This document shows, one piece after another, positions 54,194 to 64,000 of a stretch of 64,000 nucleotides of DNA. This stretch comes from Agrobacterium salinitolerans. GTDB lineage: Bacteria; Pseudomonadota; Alphaproteobacteria; Rhizobiales; Rhizobiaceae. The number at the start of each line of letters is the position of its first letter. Within the stretch, counting starts at the first letter, position 1. The stretch is taken from positions 62,001 to 126,000 of the forward strand of contig NZ_MRDH01000023.1 of NCBI RefSeq assembly GCF_002008225.1. Direction: 5' to 3'. Position numbers and translations under genes: made by a program. Under the pieces are notes generated by a model. The model had not been told where the DNA came from, searched no databases, and saw only the letters and a program-made list of their open reading frames with translations.

Positions 54194-54763
54194 TCAGGCA
54201 GAGAGCCTGCGGCCGCTTGCCACCAGCAGGCCGGCAACGCCATCAAGCCAGCCGGCTTTCAGCTCCAGCGCCAGGAAACGGCTGCGCTCGAACGGGCCGG
54301 GCATGATGAGGTGCTGGGCCTTGTCGGGGAAAAAGCCGAAGCGCTCGTAATAAGGTGCATCGCCAACCAGAAGAACGGCGCCGTGGCCTCGCTTGGTTGC
54401 CTCGGCAATGGCAGCGCGCATCAGCGCCGAGCCGATGCCTTTCCCCTCATGGGCGGCATCGACGGCCAGCGGGCCGAGCAGCAGCGCTTCGACGGCGCGG
54501 CCTTCGCGCGAGATGCCGGCCTCGACGTTCCACAGGCGCACCGTGCCGATGACATGGCCGTCCTCATCGCGGGCGACGAGCGCCAAGCCTTCGGCCGGAA
54601 CGCGGCCGGCGCGCAGCTTTTCGGAAGACTTGCGGCGGCGGCCTGCGCCCATGGCGCGGTCCAGCAGGTTCTCACGGGCGACGACATCGCCCGGATTTTC
54701 CTGATCGATATGAAATGTCTGCGGCGTGAAAAACGACCGTACCGAATTCAAAAGAGCGGCCAT
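54194..54763 (-). CDS. GNAT N-acetyltransferase (YhbS-like)
   Basis: 189 residues. The acetyl-CoA-binding motif HEGKGIGSALMRAAI is at about 111-125, preceded by LGPLAVDAAH and followed by VLLVGDAPYYERFGFFP, the typical GNAT motif B. The N-terminal extension of about 40 residues contains DRAMGAGRRRKSSEKLRAGRVP, as in YhbS-like proteins. Substrate unknown. It lies between odc and marR on the same strand with its own terminator. Confidence 0.85.
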   Translation of the reverse strand: MAALLNSVRSFFTPQTFHIDQENPGDVVARENLLDRAMGAGRRRKSSEKLRAGRVPAEGLALVARDEDGHVIGTVRLWNVEAGISREGRAVEALLLGPLAVDAAHEGKGIGSALMRAAIAEATKRGHGAVLLVGDAPYYERFGFFPDKAQHLIMPGPFERSRFLALELKAGWLDGVAGLLVASGRRLSA

Positions 54764-55013
54764 CCTTGGCCTCCCGTCACACTACCGCCCACACGCGGCC
54801 CTTGATGAAAATTGGTGGAGCCGTTCCGGCCCGCCGACACGCTTTCCTCGGCTGGAAGAGGTGCAGCAAGCAGGGATTTGCGCAACAGCACAATCGGCAG
54901 TGCCGGAACGGAAGCTTGGTCGAGACGCCGCCCTTTTCAGCGGACGGCGCTCGGACTTTTTGACCTGCGCATCGGGTTTTCCGAAAACCGCGTTACACTT
55001 TTCGGCCCGATGC

Positions 55014-56147
55014 TTAGATGACGTAAGCCTTCAGCGGTTCGAAGCCGTTGAAGGCGACCGCCGAATAGGTGGTCGTATAGGCGCCCGTGCCTTCGATCAG
55101 AACTTCGTCGCCGATGGTCAGAGAGACCGGCAGCGGGTACATGTTCTTTTCATACAGCACATCGGCGCTGTCGCAGGTCGGGCCGGCCAGAACGCAGGGC
55201 TCCATCTCGTCCTGATCGCGCTCGGTGCGGATCGGGTAACGGATCGCCTCGTCCATCGTCTCGGCGAGACCACCGAATTTGCCGATGTCGAGGAACACCC
55301 AGCGGTGGTTGTCATTGTCGGACTTCTTCGAGACAAGAACGACTTCCGCCTTGATGACGCCGGCATTGCCCACCATGCCGCGGCCCGGCTCGATGATCGT
55401 CTTCGGGATCTGGTTGCCGAAGTGCTTGCGCAGTGCCGTGTCGATCGCCTGGCCGTATTCTTCGGCAGCCGGAACGTCGCGCAGATACTTGGTCGGGAAA
55501 CCGCCACCCATATTGACCATCTGCAGGTGGATGCCCTGCTTGGCAAGCGACGCAAAGACGCGCTTGGCATCGGCCAGCGCCGCATCCCATGCGTCGAGAT
55601 TCATCATCTGCGAACCGACGTGGAAGGATACGCCGTAGGATTCGAGACCGAGCTGATGGGCGTAAACGAGAACGTCGACAGCCATCTGCGGCACGCAGCC
55701 GAACTTGCGCGACAGCGGCCATTCCGCACCTTCGCCATCCGTCAGCACGCGGCAGAAGACGTGCGCGCCGGGAGCGGCGCGGGCGACCTTCTCGACTTCC
55801 TCATGGCTGTCCACGGCGAAGAGATCGATGCCGAGCGCATGGGCGCGTGCAACATCGCGTTCCTTCTTGATGGTGTTGCCGAAGGAGATACGGTCGGCCG
55901 TCGCACCGGCATCGAGCGCCATCTGGATTTCAGCCACGGAGGCGCAATCGAAGTTGGAGCCGAGCGAAGCGAGCAGCTTCAGGATTTCCGGAGCCGGGTT
56001 TGCCTTGACGGCATAGTAGATGGCGCTGTTCGGCAGGGAGTGCCGGAAAGCGTTGAAATTGTCGCGCACGACGTCGAGATCAACCACGAGGCAAGGGCCT
56101 TCGGGACGTCGGGTCTTGATGAAGTCGAGAATGCGTGCAGTCGTCAT
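55014..56147 (-). CDS. odc: ornithine decarboxylase, group IV (alanine-racemase fold)
   Basis: 377 residues from the ATG at 56147, 9 nt after AGGGAA; the open frame continues upstream but has no support. PLP Lys48 lies in YYAVKANPAPEIL, HVGSQ and EPGRGMVGNAG bind PLP phosphate, and the catalytic Cys is in GPTCDSADVL. It decarboxylates ornithine (possibly lysine) to putrescine (cadaverine). It matches my recollection of C58 Atu3196. A leader of about 420 nt precedes it, as expected for the speF RNA motif described upstream of alphaproteobacterial ornithine decarboxylases. Confidence 0.92.
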   Translation of the reverse strand: MTTARILDFIKTRRPEGPCLVVDLDVVRDNFNAFRHSLPNSAIYYAVKANPAPEILKLLASLGSNFDCASVAEIQMALDAGATADRISFGNTIKKERDVARAHALGIDLFAVDSHEEVEKVARAAPGAHVFCRVLTDGEGAEWPLSRKFGCVPQMAVDVLVYAHQLGLESYGVSFHVGSQMMNLDAWDAALADAKRVFASLAKQGIHLQMVNMGGGFPTKYLRDVPAAEEYGQAIDTALRKHFGNQIPKTIIEPGRGMVGNAGVIKAEVVLVSKKSDNDNHRWVFLDIGKFGGLAETMDEAIRYPIRTERDQDEMEPCVLAGPTCDSADVLYEKNMYPLPVSLTIGDEVLIEGTGAYTTTYSAVAFNGFEPLKAYVI

Positions 56148-56570
56148 CGATGTATTCCCTGTTAAACCGGCTTCGGAAAAATCCGAAGGACAAAGGACGC
56201 TCGAGATATGCATTCGAATCAGCCGGTGGAGGCGCAGAATCGATAGCATACGCTCAAGGCGCGAATGTGAACGACGCCCTGCCAGAGCATCATTCGGCTT
56301 TGTCTGCCATTGATTGGAGGGAATGACCCGACCGCACTTCAGGCAATGATGGTGTGCCTCTTTAGTACCCCGGCTGATGGAAAGCCGGCAGAGAACCAGA
56401 AAGGCCCGCACCGTCGTTGCTTCGTATGTCCTCGCATTTCCCGGTTGGCCGGAATAGCGACTGGAGGGGTTAGTTCCAGGTACCTTACCTAAATCCTCAC
56501 CACATCGAGGACTCGGCGGACACACATGGGCACGTGCGACTTTGGGCAGCACGGGAGATAAGAATATTCG
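56148..56570 (-). ncRNA. long 5' leader of odc, candidate speF-type cis-regulatory RNA
   Basis: The 537-bp gap before the LysR gene holds no convincing gene. On the minus strand it has several hairpins: gccggct/agccggg-type around 56370-56390 and a perfect 7-bp stem cttcgga/tccgaag at 56171-56188 close to the odc ribosome-binding site. Rfam's speF motif lies upstream of ornithine decarboxylase genes in this order of bacteria (established knowledge). I cannot align to it here, so the boundaries are approximate. A short open frame of 32 codons starts near 56434, but lacks a good RBS. Confidence 0.45.
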
Positions 56571-56585
56571 CAGTCATAATCAAGA

Positions 56586-56618
56586 GGATTTTTTCGCCAA
56601 AGAGCGGATTTTTTCGGC
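56586..56618. promoter_or_regulatory. direct repeat upstream of the LysR gene
   Basis: ggattttttcgcc (56586) and ggattttttcggc (56606) match at 12 of 13 positions with a 20-bp period, two helical turns. They lie between the odc leader and the LysR start and could be operator sites or a UP-like element. Confidence 0.4.
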
Positions 56619-56684
56619 AATGAATTAAGGGTTGAACAGTCCGTCCTCGCCGTTCAATTATATGGAACGAACCGGAGGATTTTC

Positions 56685-57578
56685 ATGGACACGCTCACCC
56701 GCATCCGCGCCTTTATCGATGTCGTCGAAGCGGAGGGTTTTTCCGCCGCGGCGCGCAAGACGGGGCGATCCAAGGCGCTCCTGTCCAAATATGTGCGGGA
56801 ACTGGAGGACGATCTCGGCGCGCTGCTCCTCAATCGCACCACCCGGCAGTTCTCGCTGACGGAGGCCGGGCACACCTATTACCGCACGGCTTCCGACATT
56901 TTGAAGGAGATCGATAACCTTGCCGATCTGGTGCGCGAGAAGAATGCCGATCTGAAGGGTAAGCTCAGGATTTCCGTTCCTCGCACCTTCATCGACGCCG
57001 ATGTCGGCCAGAGCCTGATCGACTTCGCCAAGGAAAATCCAGAACTCTCGCTCGAAATCGTCGCGGAAGACCGATTCGTCGATCTGATCGAGGAGGGTTT
57101 CGATCTCGCGGTTCGGATAACCCGGCTGGAGGATTCGGGCCTCATAGCCCGCAAGCTTTCCGATTTCCGGGTCTATGCGGTGGCGACGGCAGATTTCGTG
57201 GCGAAACACGGGCCACTCCATGGCCCGCAGGATTTCTCCCGCGTCCCCTTCATCATCGACACCAATACACGGTTTCACAATACGGTGCGGTATCTGGAGC
57301 CGGATGGCGGTTCGAACTCCGTCACCATCAGCGGACCGATCGAGGTCAACAGCCCGCAGGCGACGCTGCGCGCCGCCCGTGCCGGGCTCGGCATCGCGCT
57401 CGTGCCGGATTTCATCGCCAGACCCTATATCCAGTCCGGCGAACTGGTGACGCTGTTCGACGATTATATTTCCAAGGACAGGGGTATCTATGCGGTCTAT
57501 CCGCATCGCCGCTACCTGCCCGCCAAGGTGCGCAGCTTCGTGGACTATCTCTCGGCCTGGTTCAGGAAGAACGGGTAG
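56685..57578 (+). CDS. LysR-family regulator
   Basis: 297 residues; the ATG follows GGAGGATTTTC. N-terminal HTH (about 1-62) with FSAAARKTGRSKALLSKYVRELEDDLGALLLNRTTR, then the effector domain (about 90-290), of the CrgA/DsdC-like branch (PRTFIDADVGQSLIDFAKENPELSLEI). It diverges from odc, with the long leader between, so control of odc is possible but not shown. It converges on the sugar ABC genes. Confidence 0.88.
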   Translation: MDTLTRIRAFIDVVEAEGFSAAARKTGRSKALLSKYVRELEDDLGALLLNRTTRQFSLTEAGHTYYRTASDILKEIDNLADLVREKNADLKGKLRISVPRTFIDADVGQSLIDFAKENPELSLEIVAEDRFVDLIEEGFDLAVRITRLEDSGLIARKLSDFRVYAVATADFVAKHGPLHGPQDFSRVPFIIDTNTRFHNTVRYLEPDGGSNSVTISGPIEVNSPQATLRAARAGLGIALVPDFIARPYIQSGELVTLFDDYISKDRGIYAVYPHRRYLPAKVRSFVDYLSAWFRKNG

Positions 57579-57591
57579 CCCGCAAAATGAA

Positions 57592-57613
57592 ACGCCCGCC
57601 TTGCGGCGGGCGT
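57592..57613 (-). terminator. terminator between LysR and sugar ABC operon
   Basis: acgcccgcc-ttgc-ggcgggcgt, a perfect 9-bp stem with a 4-nt loop. On the minus strand it is followed by TTCATTTTG. It serves the binding-protein gene ending at 57635 and possibly the LysR gene. Confidence 0.7.
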
Positions 57614-57634
57614 CGGTACTAGCGGAAAATCAGA

Positions 57635-58588
57635 TCAGAATGGCGAATCCGGGAAGTAGAACTGCTCGGCATTGTCCTTGGTGATCAGCGTCGCATCGAG
57701 GATATATTCACCCGCGACCGGCACCTGATCGTAGAAGTGCCCAGCGGTCAGTTGCATGGCTGTCGCCACCATTGCCGGCGGATAGAGTACGTCGACAGGC
57801 ACCAGCTTGTCGCCGTCCATCACCTTCTTGATCATGTCCTTGGAGCCGGCGCCCGCAACGATATACTGGATATCGGTGCGTTTCGCCTGCTGGATGGCTT
57901 CCAGCACGCCGATAGCCATGTCGTCATCCTGACACCAGACCACGTCGATCTTCTTGTATTTGGTCAAATAGTCCTGCATCACACGGAAGGCGTCGTCGCG
58001 GTTCCAGTTGCCGTACTGGCGGTCGAGAACCTTGACGTTCGACCCTGCGATGCCCTTGTCGAAACCATCCTGACGCTGCTGGTCGATCGGGATCGGCAGA
58101 CCGCGAATGACCACGACTTCGGCATCCGGCGTCGTCTTCTTGATGTATTCGCCGGCCACCTGGCCAAGCGCGGGGTTGTTGCCGGCAACATAGAGATCGC
58201 GGATCGAATTGTCGTTGACACTCGGCGCGCGGTCGACCAGCGCGACGAAGGTGCCCTTGTCCTTGATCTCCTTGATGGCGTTGACCAGCGGATCGGGATC
58301 GGATGGCAGCACGACAAGCGCATCGAGCCCCTGCACGGCAAGATCCTGCAGCGCATTTGCCTGATTGGCGGCGTCCGGCGACGTCTTGACGATGACGTTG
58401 AGGCCCGGATGCTCCTGCATCAGCAGCTTCGCCACACGCTCGGCATGATAGACGACGCCCGCCGTCCAGCCATGATCGGCCGCTGGAATGGAAACGCCAA
58501 TGGTGACCTTCTTGTCCTGCGCGTGAGCCGGACCCGCCAGCACCGCAGCCAGCGCGGCAAAGGCCACGCCGATGAATTTTCTACGCAT
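57635..58588 (-). CDS. sugar ABC transporter binding protein (ribose/RbsB type)
   Basis: 317 residues from the ATG at 58588, after GGGAGGAAAG. Signal peptide about 1-23 (ending AHA). Type 1 periplasmic-binding fold with KKVTIGVSIPAADHGWTAGV, LVVLPSDPDPLVNAIKEIKDKG and VWCQDDDMAIGVLEAIQQA. Ligand unknown: pentose, hexose or polyol. Last gene of an ATPase-permease-binding protein operon. Confidence 0.9.
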   Translation of the reverse strand: MRRKFIGVAFAALAAVLAGPAHAQDKKVTIGVSIPAADHGWTAGVVYHAERVAKLLMQEHPGLNVIVKTSPDAANQANALQDLAVQGLDALVVLPSDPDPLVNAIKEIKDKGTFVALVDRAPSVNDNSIRDLYVAGNNPALGQVAGEYIKKTTPDAEVVVIRGLPIPIDQQRQDGFDKGIAGSNVKVLDRQYGNWNRDDAFRVMQDYLTKYKKIDVVWCQDDDMAIGVLEAIQQAKRTDIQYIVAGAGSKDMIKKVMDGDKLVPVDVLYPPAMVATAMQLTAGHFYDQVPVAGEYILDATLITKDNAEQFYFPDSPF

Positions 58589-58659
58589 AGTCTCTTTCCT
58601 CCCAAGACCGGGGCGTTCCTCCTTCGACCGCGCCTGCCCCACTGGCGCGGCGTGATACG

Positions 58660-59661
58660 TCACCTGCGGCTGAGCGAGCGCTGCACCAGCATGGCGATGA
58701 TGATGATGGCCCCCTGAATGGCGCCGATCAGATATTCGCTGACGAAGTTCGACAGGATCATGATGTTGCCGACGATCTCCAGAATGAAGGCTCCGCAGAT
58801 CGTCCCCCAGATGCGCCCTACCCCGCCTCTCAGCGCCGTGCCGCCGACGACGACGGCGGTGATGGCCTGCAACTCCCACAACATGCCTGTGGTGGCCGAA
58901 GTGGAAGCGAGGCGCGGCACGTAAAGCAGCACCGCAACGGCGACACACAGCCCCTGCACCACATAGGCGATGGTGCGCACCCGGGTGACCGAAATACCGG
59001 AATAACGCGCTACATCCTCACTGGAGCCGACGGCCGTCAAATGCCGGCCGTAACGGGTGCGATAGAGCACGAAGGCGGCGATTGCAGCGGTGACGAAGAT
59101 GACGATGACCGGCACCGGCACGCCGAAGACATTGCCGAAATAGACCGGACGATAAAGCGTCTGGATTTCCGGATTGCGCAGCGTGATCGCCCCGCCCTGC
59201 GACAACCATGTGGTCAAGCCGCGATAGATGCCCATGGTGCCGAGCGTGGCGATGAAGGGCTCGATACGGCCGATGGTCGTGATGAGACCGTTCGTCAGCC
59301 CACAGGCAGCACCTATGGCGAGCGCCAGCGCCATGGCGGTGAGCAGCATTAAAAGCGGACTTGCGATGACGCCGCTATTCATGAACAGGATCATCAGGCT
59401 GGCGACGAATGCGACCATGGCCCCGACGGAAAGATCAAGCCCGCCCGATGTGATGACGTAAGTTGCGCCGAGCGCGATGATGGCGATGAAGGCGCTGCGC
59501 GTAGTGACGTTCAACAAATTGTCGATGCCGATGAAATTGGGATTGGCGATGGCGCCGAGAACCAGCAGCAGGGCCAGCGCCACGAACGGCGCGACGGCGC
59601 GCAGGTCCCAGTCCTTCGAGGTCTTCGGCGTTTTGCCGTTGTCAAATGCGGCCTCAGTCAT
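58660..59661 (-). CDS. sugar ABC transporter permease (RbsC type)
   Basis: 333 residues with eight to ten hydrophobic segments. The BPD_transp_2 signature GATYVITSGGLDLSVGAMVAF is near 65-85, and GTAALRGGVGRIWGTICGAF-type text is near 275. Good RBS GAGGGGAAAT. It lies 51 bp downstream of the ATPase gene. Confidence 0.9.
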   Translation of the reverse strand: MTEAAFDNGKTPKTSKDWDLRAVAPFVALALLLVLGAIANPNFIGIDNLLNVTTRSAFIAIIALGATYVITSGGLDLSVGAMVAFVASLMILFMNSGVIASPLLMLLTAMALALAIGAACGLTNGLITTIGRIEPFIATLGTMGIYRGLTTWLSQGGAITLRNPEIQTLYRPVYFGNVFGVPVPVIVIFVTAAIAAFVLYRTRYGRHLTAVGSSEDVARYSGISVTRVRTIAYVVQGLCVAVAVLLYVPRLASTSATTGMLWELQAITAVVVGGTALRGGVGRIWGTICGAFILEIVGNIMILSNFVSEYLIGAIQGAIIIIAMLVQRSLSRR

Positions 59662-59711
59662 ATTTCCCCTCAGTCTCTTTTGTCAGGCCATGTTTCCCGG
59701 GACACGGGCGC

Positions 59712-61235
<1,524 letters not shown>

Positions 61236-61436
61236 GCGCCCTCACCGGTGTCCCGTAGGAACGGACGGCGCTTGTCCCTTAATTTTATTTGAAATGACCA
61301 TGTGCGAACTCCTCCCAAAGCCCGAAGAAGAAGCTAGCGTTCGTTTTGAGGTACGTAAAGCAATTTTCGCTGGTCTTTTAGAATACACTCAAATTTGACC
61401 GTATGAACCGCAAACCAGAAGGTCCCGGAAGTCCCG

Positions 61437-62060
61437 TCATGATGCGGAGGAGCGCTGGAAACCCTTCATCAGGCGGTGCACGGCTTCGGCACCTTCCCTG
61501 GCCAGATCGAAACGCTTGCCGAACAGCAGCCAGTCGGAGCACATGCCTTTCAGCAGCCAGTATAGCGCATCGAGCGCAGAGTCCGCCGTCCAGTTGTCGT
61601 TGAATGCGCCTTCCGCCTGCGCCCGTGCGAAAGCGGCCTCGAGCCGATCCTTGTGATACCGATCCAGTTCTTCCTGCGCGTGCAGCACCGGAGCGAACTC
61701 ATCGGAGTAATTGGTGCGCAGGCTGATGGTCATGATGCGCTGGCGCTGTTCATCTTTTGAAAGAAGCGTCAGCCATTTGCAGGCGGCTTCCTCGATCTTG
61801 GCGAGCAGAGCCAGCCCCTTGACGTCGGGGTCGCCGAAATCGAGCAAATCCGATTCCGGCAGGGACACCGATTGATAGAGGCCGATAAAGAGATCGCTCT
61901 TGCTGGAAAAATGCCAGTATATGGCACCACGCGTGACGCCGGCCGCAGCCGCCACCTCATCCAGAGAGCTGTTGGCCACACCCTTCTTGAAGAACACCCG
62001 CTCGGCGGCGGCAAGGATCGCCTGACGCGTCTCTTCTGCCTCGGCCTTGGTTCGGCGCAT
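61437..62060 (-). CDS. acrR: TetR-family repressor of the AcrAB efflux pump
   Basis: 207 residues from the ATG at 62060, after GAGGCATC. N-terminal TetR HTH (AEETRQAILAAAERVFFKKGVANSSLDEVAAAAGVTRGAIYWHFSSKSDLF, about 8-56) is followed by a variable ligand-binding domain of the AcrR type (FIGLYQSVSLPES). It lies 118 bp downstream of acrB on the same strand, matching the acrABR order described for A. tumefaciens (recalled). It likely represses the pump and itself. Confidence 0.85.
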   Translation of the reverse strand: MRRTKAEAEETRQAILAAAERVFFKKGVANSSLDEVAAAAGVTRGAIYWHFSSKSDLFIGLYQSVSLPESDLLDFGDPDVKGLALLAKIEEAACKWLTLLSKDEQRQRIMTISLRTNYSDEFAPVLHAQEELDRYHKDRLEAAFARAQAEGAFNDNWTADSALDALYWLLKGMCSDWLLFGKRFDLAREGAEAVHRLMKGFQRSSAS

Positions 62061-62178
62061 GCTGATGCCTCCTTCCAGTCGCGGCACGGCGCTTTCGCAC
62101 CGTACCTTGTTTGCAGTGCCGGGCTGTCAGCCAAATGAACGCATTCATGTGACTTTTCGCCCAGCTGTCACACCCGTT

Positions 62179-64000
62179 TTATTCCGCTGGCGATACGGCG
62201 TCAGCAGCAATCTCGCTGCCCTTCTTCCGATCCCCGAAAATCTTCATGACAAAGACGAAGAAGACGGGAACGAAGAAGATCGCGAGGATCGTCGCCGAGA
62301 TCATGCCGCCGAGAACCCCGGTACCGATGGCGTTCTGGCTCGCCGCACTGGCACCAGATGCGATCGCCATGGGCAACACACCGAGCGAGAAGGCAAGCGA
62401 GGTCATCAGGATCGGCCGGAAGCGCAGATGCGCCGCCTCCACCGTCGCATCATAGGTGGATTTTCCTTCCGCCCGCAAATCCTTGGCGAATTCGATGATC
62501 AGGATCGCGTTCTTGGCCGAGAGACCAATGATGGCGACAAGACCCACCAGGAAGTAGACGTCGTTCGGCATGCCGCGCATCATCACCGCCGCCACCGAAC
62601 CGATGACCCCGAGCGGCACCACCAGCATGACGGAGAGAGGGATGGACCAGCTTTCGTAAAGCGCGGCCAGCAGCAGGAAGACGAACAGCACGCTAAGGCC
62701 GATCAGGGCCGGCGCCTGTGAGCCCGACTGGATTTCCTGCAGCGACTGGCCGGTCCATTCGAAACCGAAACCACCCGGCAGTTCGCGCGCCAGACGCTCC
62801 ATTTCGGCAATCGCATCGCCGGAGGAGTAACCCGGTGCGGACTGGCCGCTGATACGGATCGCAGGATAGCCGTTATAACCGACCACCTGCGAGGGGCCGC
62901 GCACCCATTCCACCGAAGCGAATGAGCTGACCGGCACCATGCCGCCATTGGCGTTGCGGACGTTGAGGTTCAAAAGATCCTCGGTCTTCATGCGCTGGCC
63001 CAGCTCCGCCTGCACCGTCACACGCTGCATGCGGCCGGCATTGGGGAAGTCGTTGACATAGGACGACCCCATATTAGCCGAGATGGTGGCGTTGATGTCG
63101 CTGAAGGTCACACCGAAGGTATTGGCCTTTTCACGGTCGATGACGAGATTGACCTGCGCCGCATCCGGCATGCCTTCGATGCGAAGACCGGCAAGGATGG
63201 GGCTCTGGCGGGCGGCGGCCATGAGTTGGGCGCCCGCTGCGCTGAGCGCGGTCTGACCGGCACCCGACCTGTCCTGAAGACGGAAGGTGAAGCCGCTCGA
63301 GTTGCCCAGACCCTGAATGGGCGGCGGCGACAAGGCAAAGGACATCGCGTCTGGAAGTCCCCACAGCTTGCCGTTGATCCGGGCGGAGATAGCGGCAGCC
63401 GAATCCTCCGGCCCGCGTTCGCTCCAGTCCTTCAGCGTCGCGAAAGCGAGACCCGCATTCTGGCCGGAGCCGGAGAAGGAGAATCCCGAGATCGCAATGA
63501 CGCGCTCCACCGCCGGCTCTTCCATGAAGATTTTCTCGATCTGCTGGATGGATTGCAGCGTGCGCTCGGTGCTGGCTTCCGCCGGCGCCTGAATATCGAC
63601 GATCAGATAGCCCTGATCCTCGTTGGGCAGGAACGAGCTTGGCAGCTGCATATAGGCCCAGCCGAGACCGGCAAGCAGCGCCGCATAGATGATCATGAAA
63701 CGGCCGGAGCGCTTGATGATGCCCCCCACCGACGAGGAGTATTTGTGCGACGCCTTATCGAAATTGCGGTTGAACCAGCCAAAAAATCCTTTTTTCTCGT
63801 GATGCCCTGCCTTGATCGGCTTCAGGAAAGAAGCACAGAGCGCGGGCGTGAGAGACAGTGCCAGGAAGCCCGAAAACAGGATGGAAACCACCATCGTCAG
63901 ACTGAACTGCTGGTAGATGATGCCAACGGCTCCGGGGAAAAAGGCCATCGGTACGAACACCGCGGTCAGCACCAGCGTGATGCCGATGATGGCGCCCGAA
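62179..64000 (-). CDS. acrB: RND multidrug efflux transporter AcrB (C-terminal part; N-terminus outside window)
   Basis: The visible 606 codons are about the last 60% of a roughly 1050-residue HAE1-family RND pump. The frame is open to the window edge. It covers TM5-TM12 and the second large periplasmic loop (PC1/PC2 and docking domains). Seen motifs are FFPGAVGIIYQQFSLTMVVSILFSGFLALSLTPALCA, LPNEDQGYL, and GLSAKNAILIIEFAKD carrying the TM10 Lys of the proton relay. Asp residues of TM4 are outside. It works with an AcrA adaptor (expected upstream, outside) and an outer membrane channel. Confidence 0.93.
   Translation of the reverse strand, partial: SGAIIGITLVLTAVFVPMAFFPGAVGIIYQQFSLTMVVSILFSGFLALSLTPALCASFLKPIKAGHHEKKGFFGWFNRNFDKASHKYSSSVGGIIKRSGRFMIIYAALLAGLGWAYMQLPSSFLPNEDQGYLIVDIQAPAEASTERTLQSIQQIEKIFMEEPAVERVIAISGFSFSGSGQNAGLAFATLKDWSERGPEDSAAAISARINGKLWGLPDAMSFALSPPPIQGLGNSSGFTFRLQDRSGAGQTALSAAGAQLMAAARQSPILAGLRIEGMPDAAQVNLVIDREKANTFGVTFSDINATISANMGSSYVNDFPNAGRMQRVTVQAELGQRMKTEDLLNLNVRNANGGMVPVSSFASVEWVRGPSQVVGYNGYPAIRISGQSAPGYSSGDAIAEMERLARELPGGFGFEWTGQSLQEIQSGSQAPALIGLSVLFVFLLLAALYESWSIPLSVMLVVPLGVIGSVAAVMMRGMPNDVYFLVGLVAIIGLSAKNAILIIEFAKDLRAEGKSTYDATVEAAHLRFRPILMTSLAFSLGVLPMAIASGASAASQNAIGTGVLGGMISATILAIFFVPVFFVFVMKIFGDRKKGSEIAADAVSPAE

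Noticed and set aside
56171-56188. Hairpin near the odc start as an intrinsic terminator
   Set aside because: No T tract follows on either strand; it is more likely part of the leader structure.
56148-56552. N-terminal extension of ornithine decarboxylase (in-frame open sequence)
   Set aside because: Group IV decarboxylases start near MTTARILDFI; the ATG at 56147 has a ribosome-binding site and the upstream sequence is better explained as leader RNA.

Overview
The window reads as a stretch of an Agrobacterium replicon (A. tumefaciens/fabrum complex), probably the linear chromosome. From memory, several proteins are close to characterised C58 enzymes: D-galactarolactone cycloisomerase Gci, lactone isomerase Gli, uronate dehydrogenase Udh, KdgD and the group IV ornithine decarboxylase. 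The TroCBA/YciC and AcrABR loci point the same way. No search was run, so this is inference. Gene density is high, ABC transporters dominate, and I saw no rRNA, tRNA, phage, IS element or CRISPR array.

Layout. (1) 1-5200: a MacAB-type efflux pair (macB cut by the window edge), a small exported protein, a Pro-rich Spy/CpxP-like periplasmic protein and a divergent OmpR-type two-component system. (2) 5203-20136: a pectin/galacturonate island. An oligogalacturonide transporter (togMNAB) feeds a GH28 galacturonase and a GH105 unsaturated-uronyl hydrolase. Saturated galacturonate is then handled by Udh-Gli-Gci-KdgD, and unsaturated uronate by KdgF-KduI-KduD. AraC and FadR-type regulators sit inside. 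KDG kinase/aldolase and alpha-ketoglutarate semialdehyde dehydrogenase are not in the window. (3) 20145-28277: an M24 peptidase, then a sugar ABC operon ending in a Gfo/Idh/MocA-aldo/keto reductase fusion and interrupted by duplicated palindromic repeats. (4) 28370-32505: two AraC regulators, a fosmidomycin-resistance-type MFS exporter and a LacI regulator. (5) 32656-38823: an operon of FadR regulator, PLP-dependent C-S lyase and complete sugar-type ABC transporter. (6) 39106-46020: RNase HI and a zinc-starvation island (troCBA, yciC, a second COG0523 GTPase and an 89-residue partner) with four Zur-box-like dyads. (7) 46356-50530: ugpBAEC for glycerol-3-phosphate. (8) 50602-57578: a glyoxalase-family protein, OmpW, a MarR-controlled MFS, a GNAT enzyme, ornithine decarboxylase with a long leader, and a LysR regulator. 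(9) 57635-64000: a ribose-type ABC importer, then acrR and the C-terminal half of acrB.

The common theme is uptake and breakdown of plant-derived carbon (pectin, glycosides, sugars, glycerol phosphate), combined with metal scavenging and drug efflux, as expected of a rhizosphere or plant-associated alphaproteobacterium. Starts were set by Shine-Dalgarno spacing and domain beginnings. Several ORFs that look longer upstream were shortened, and a few genes start at TTG or GTG.
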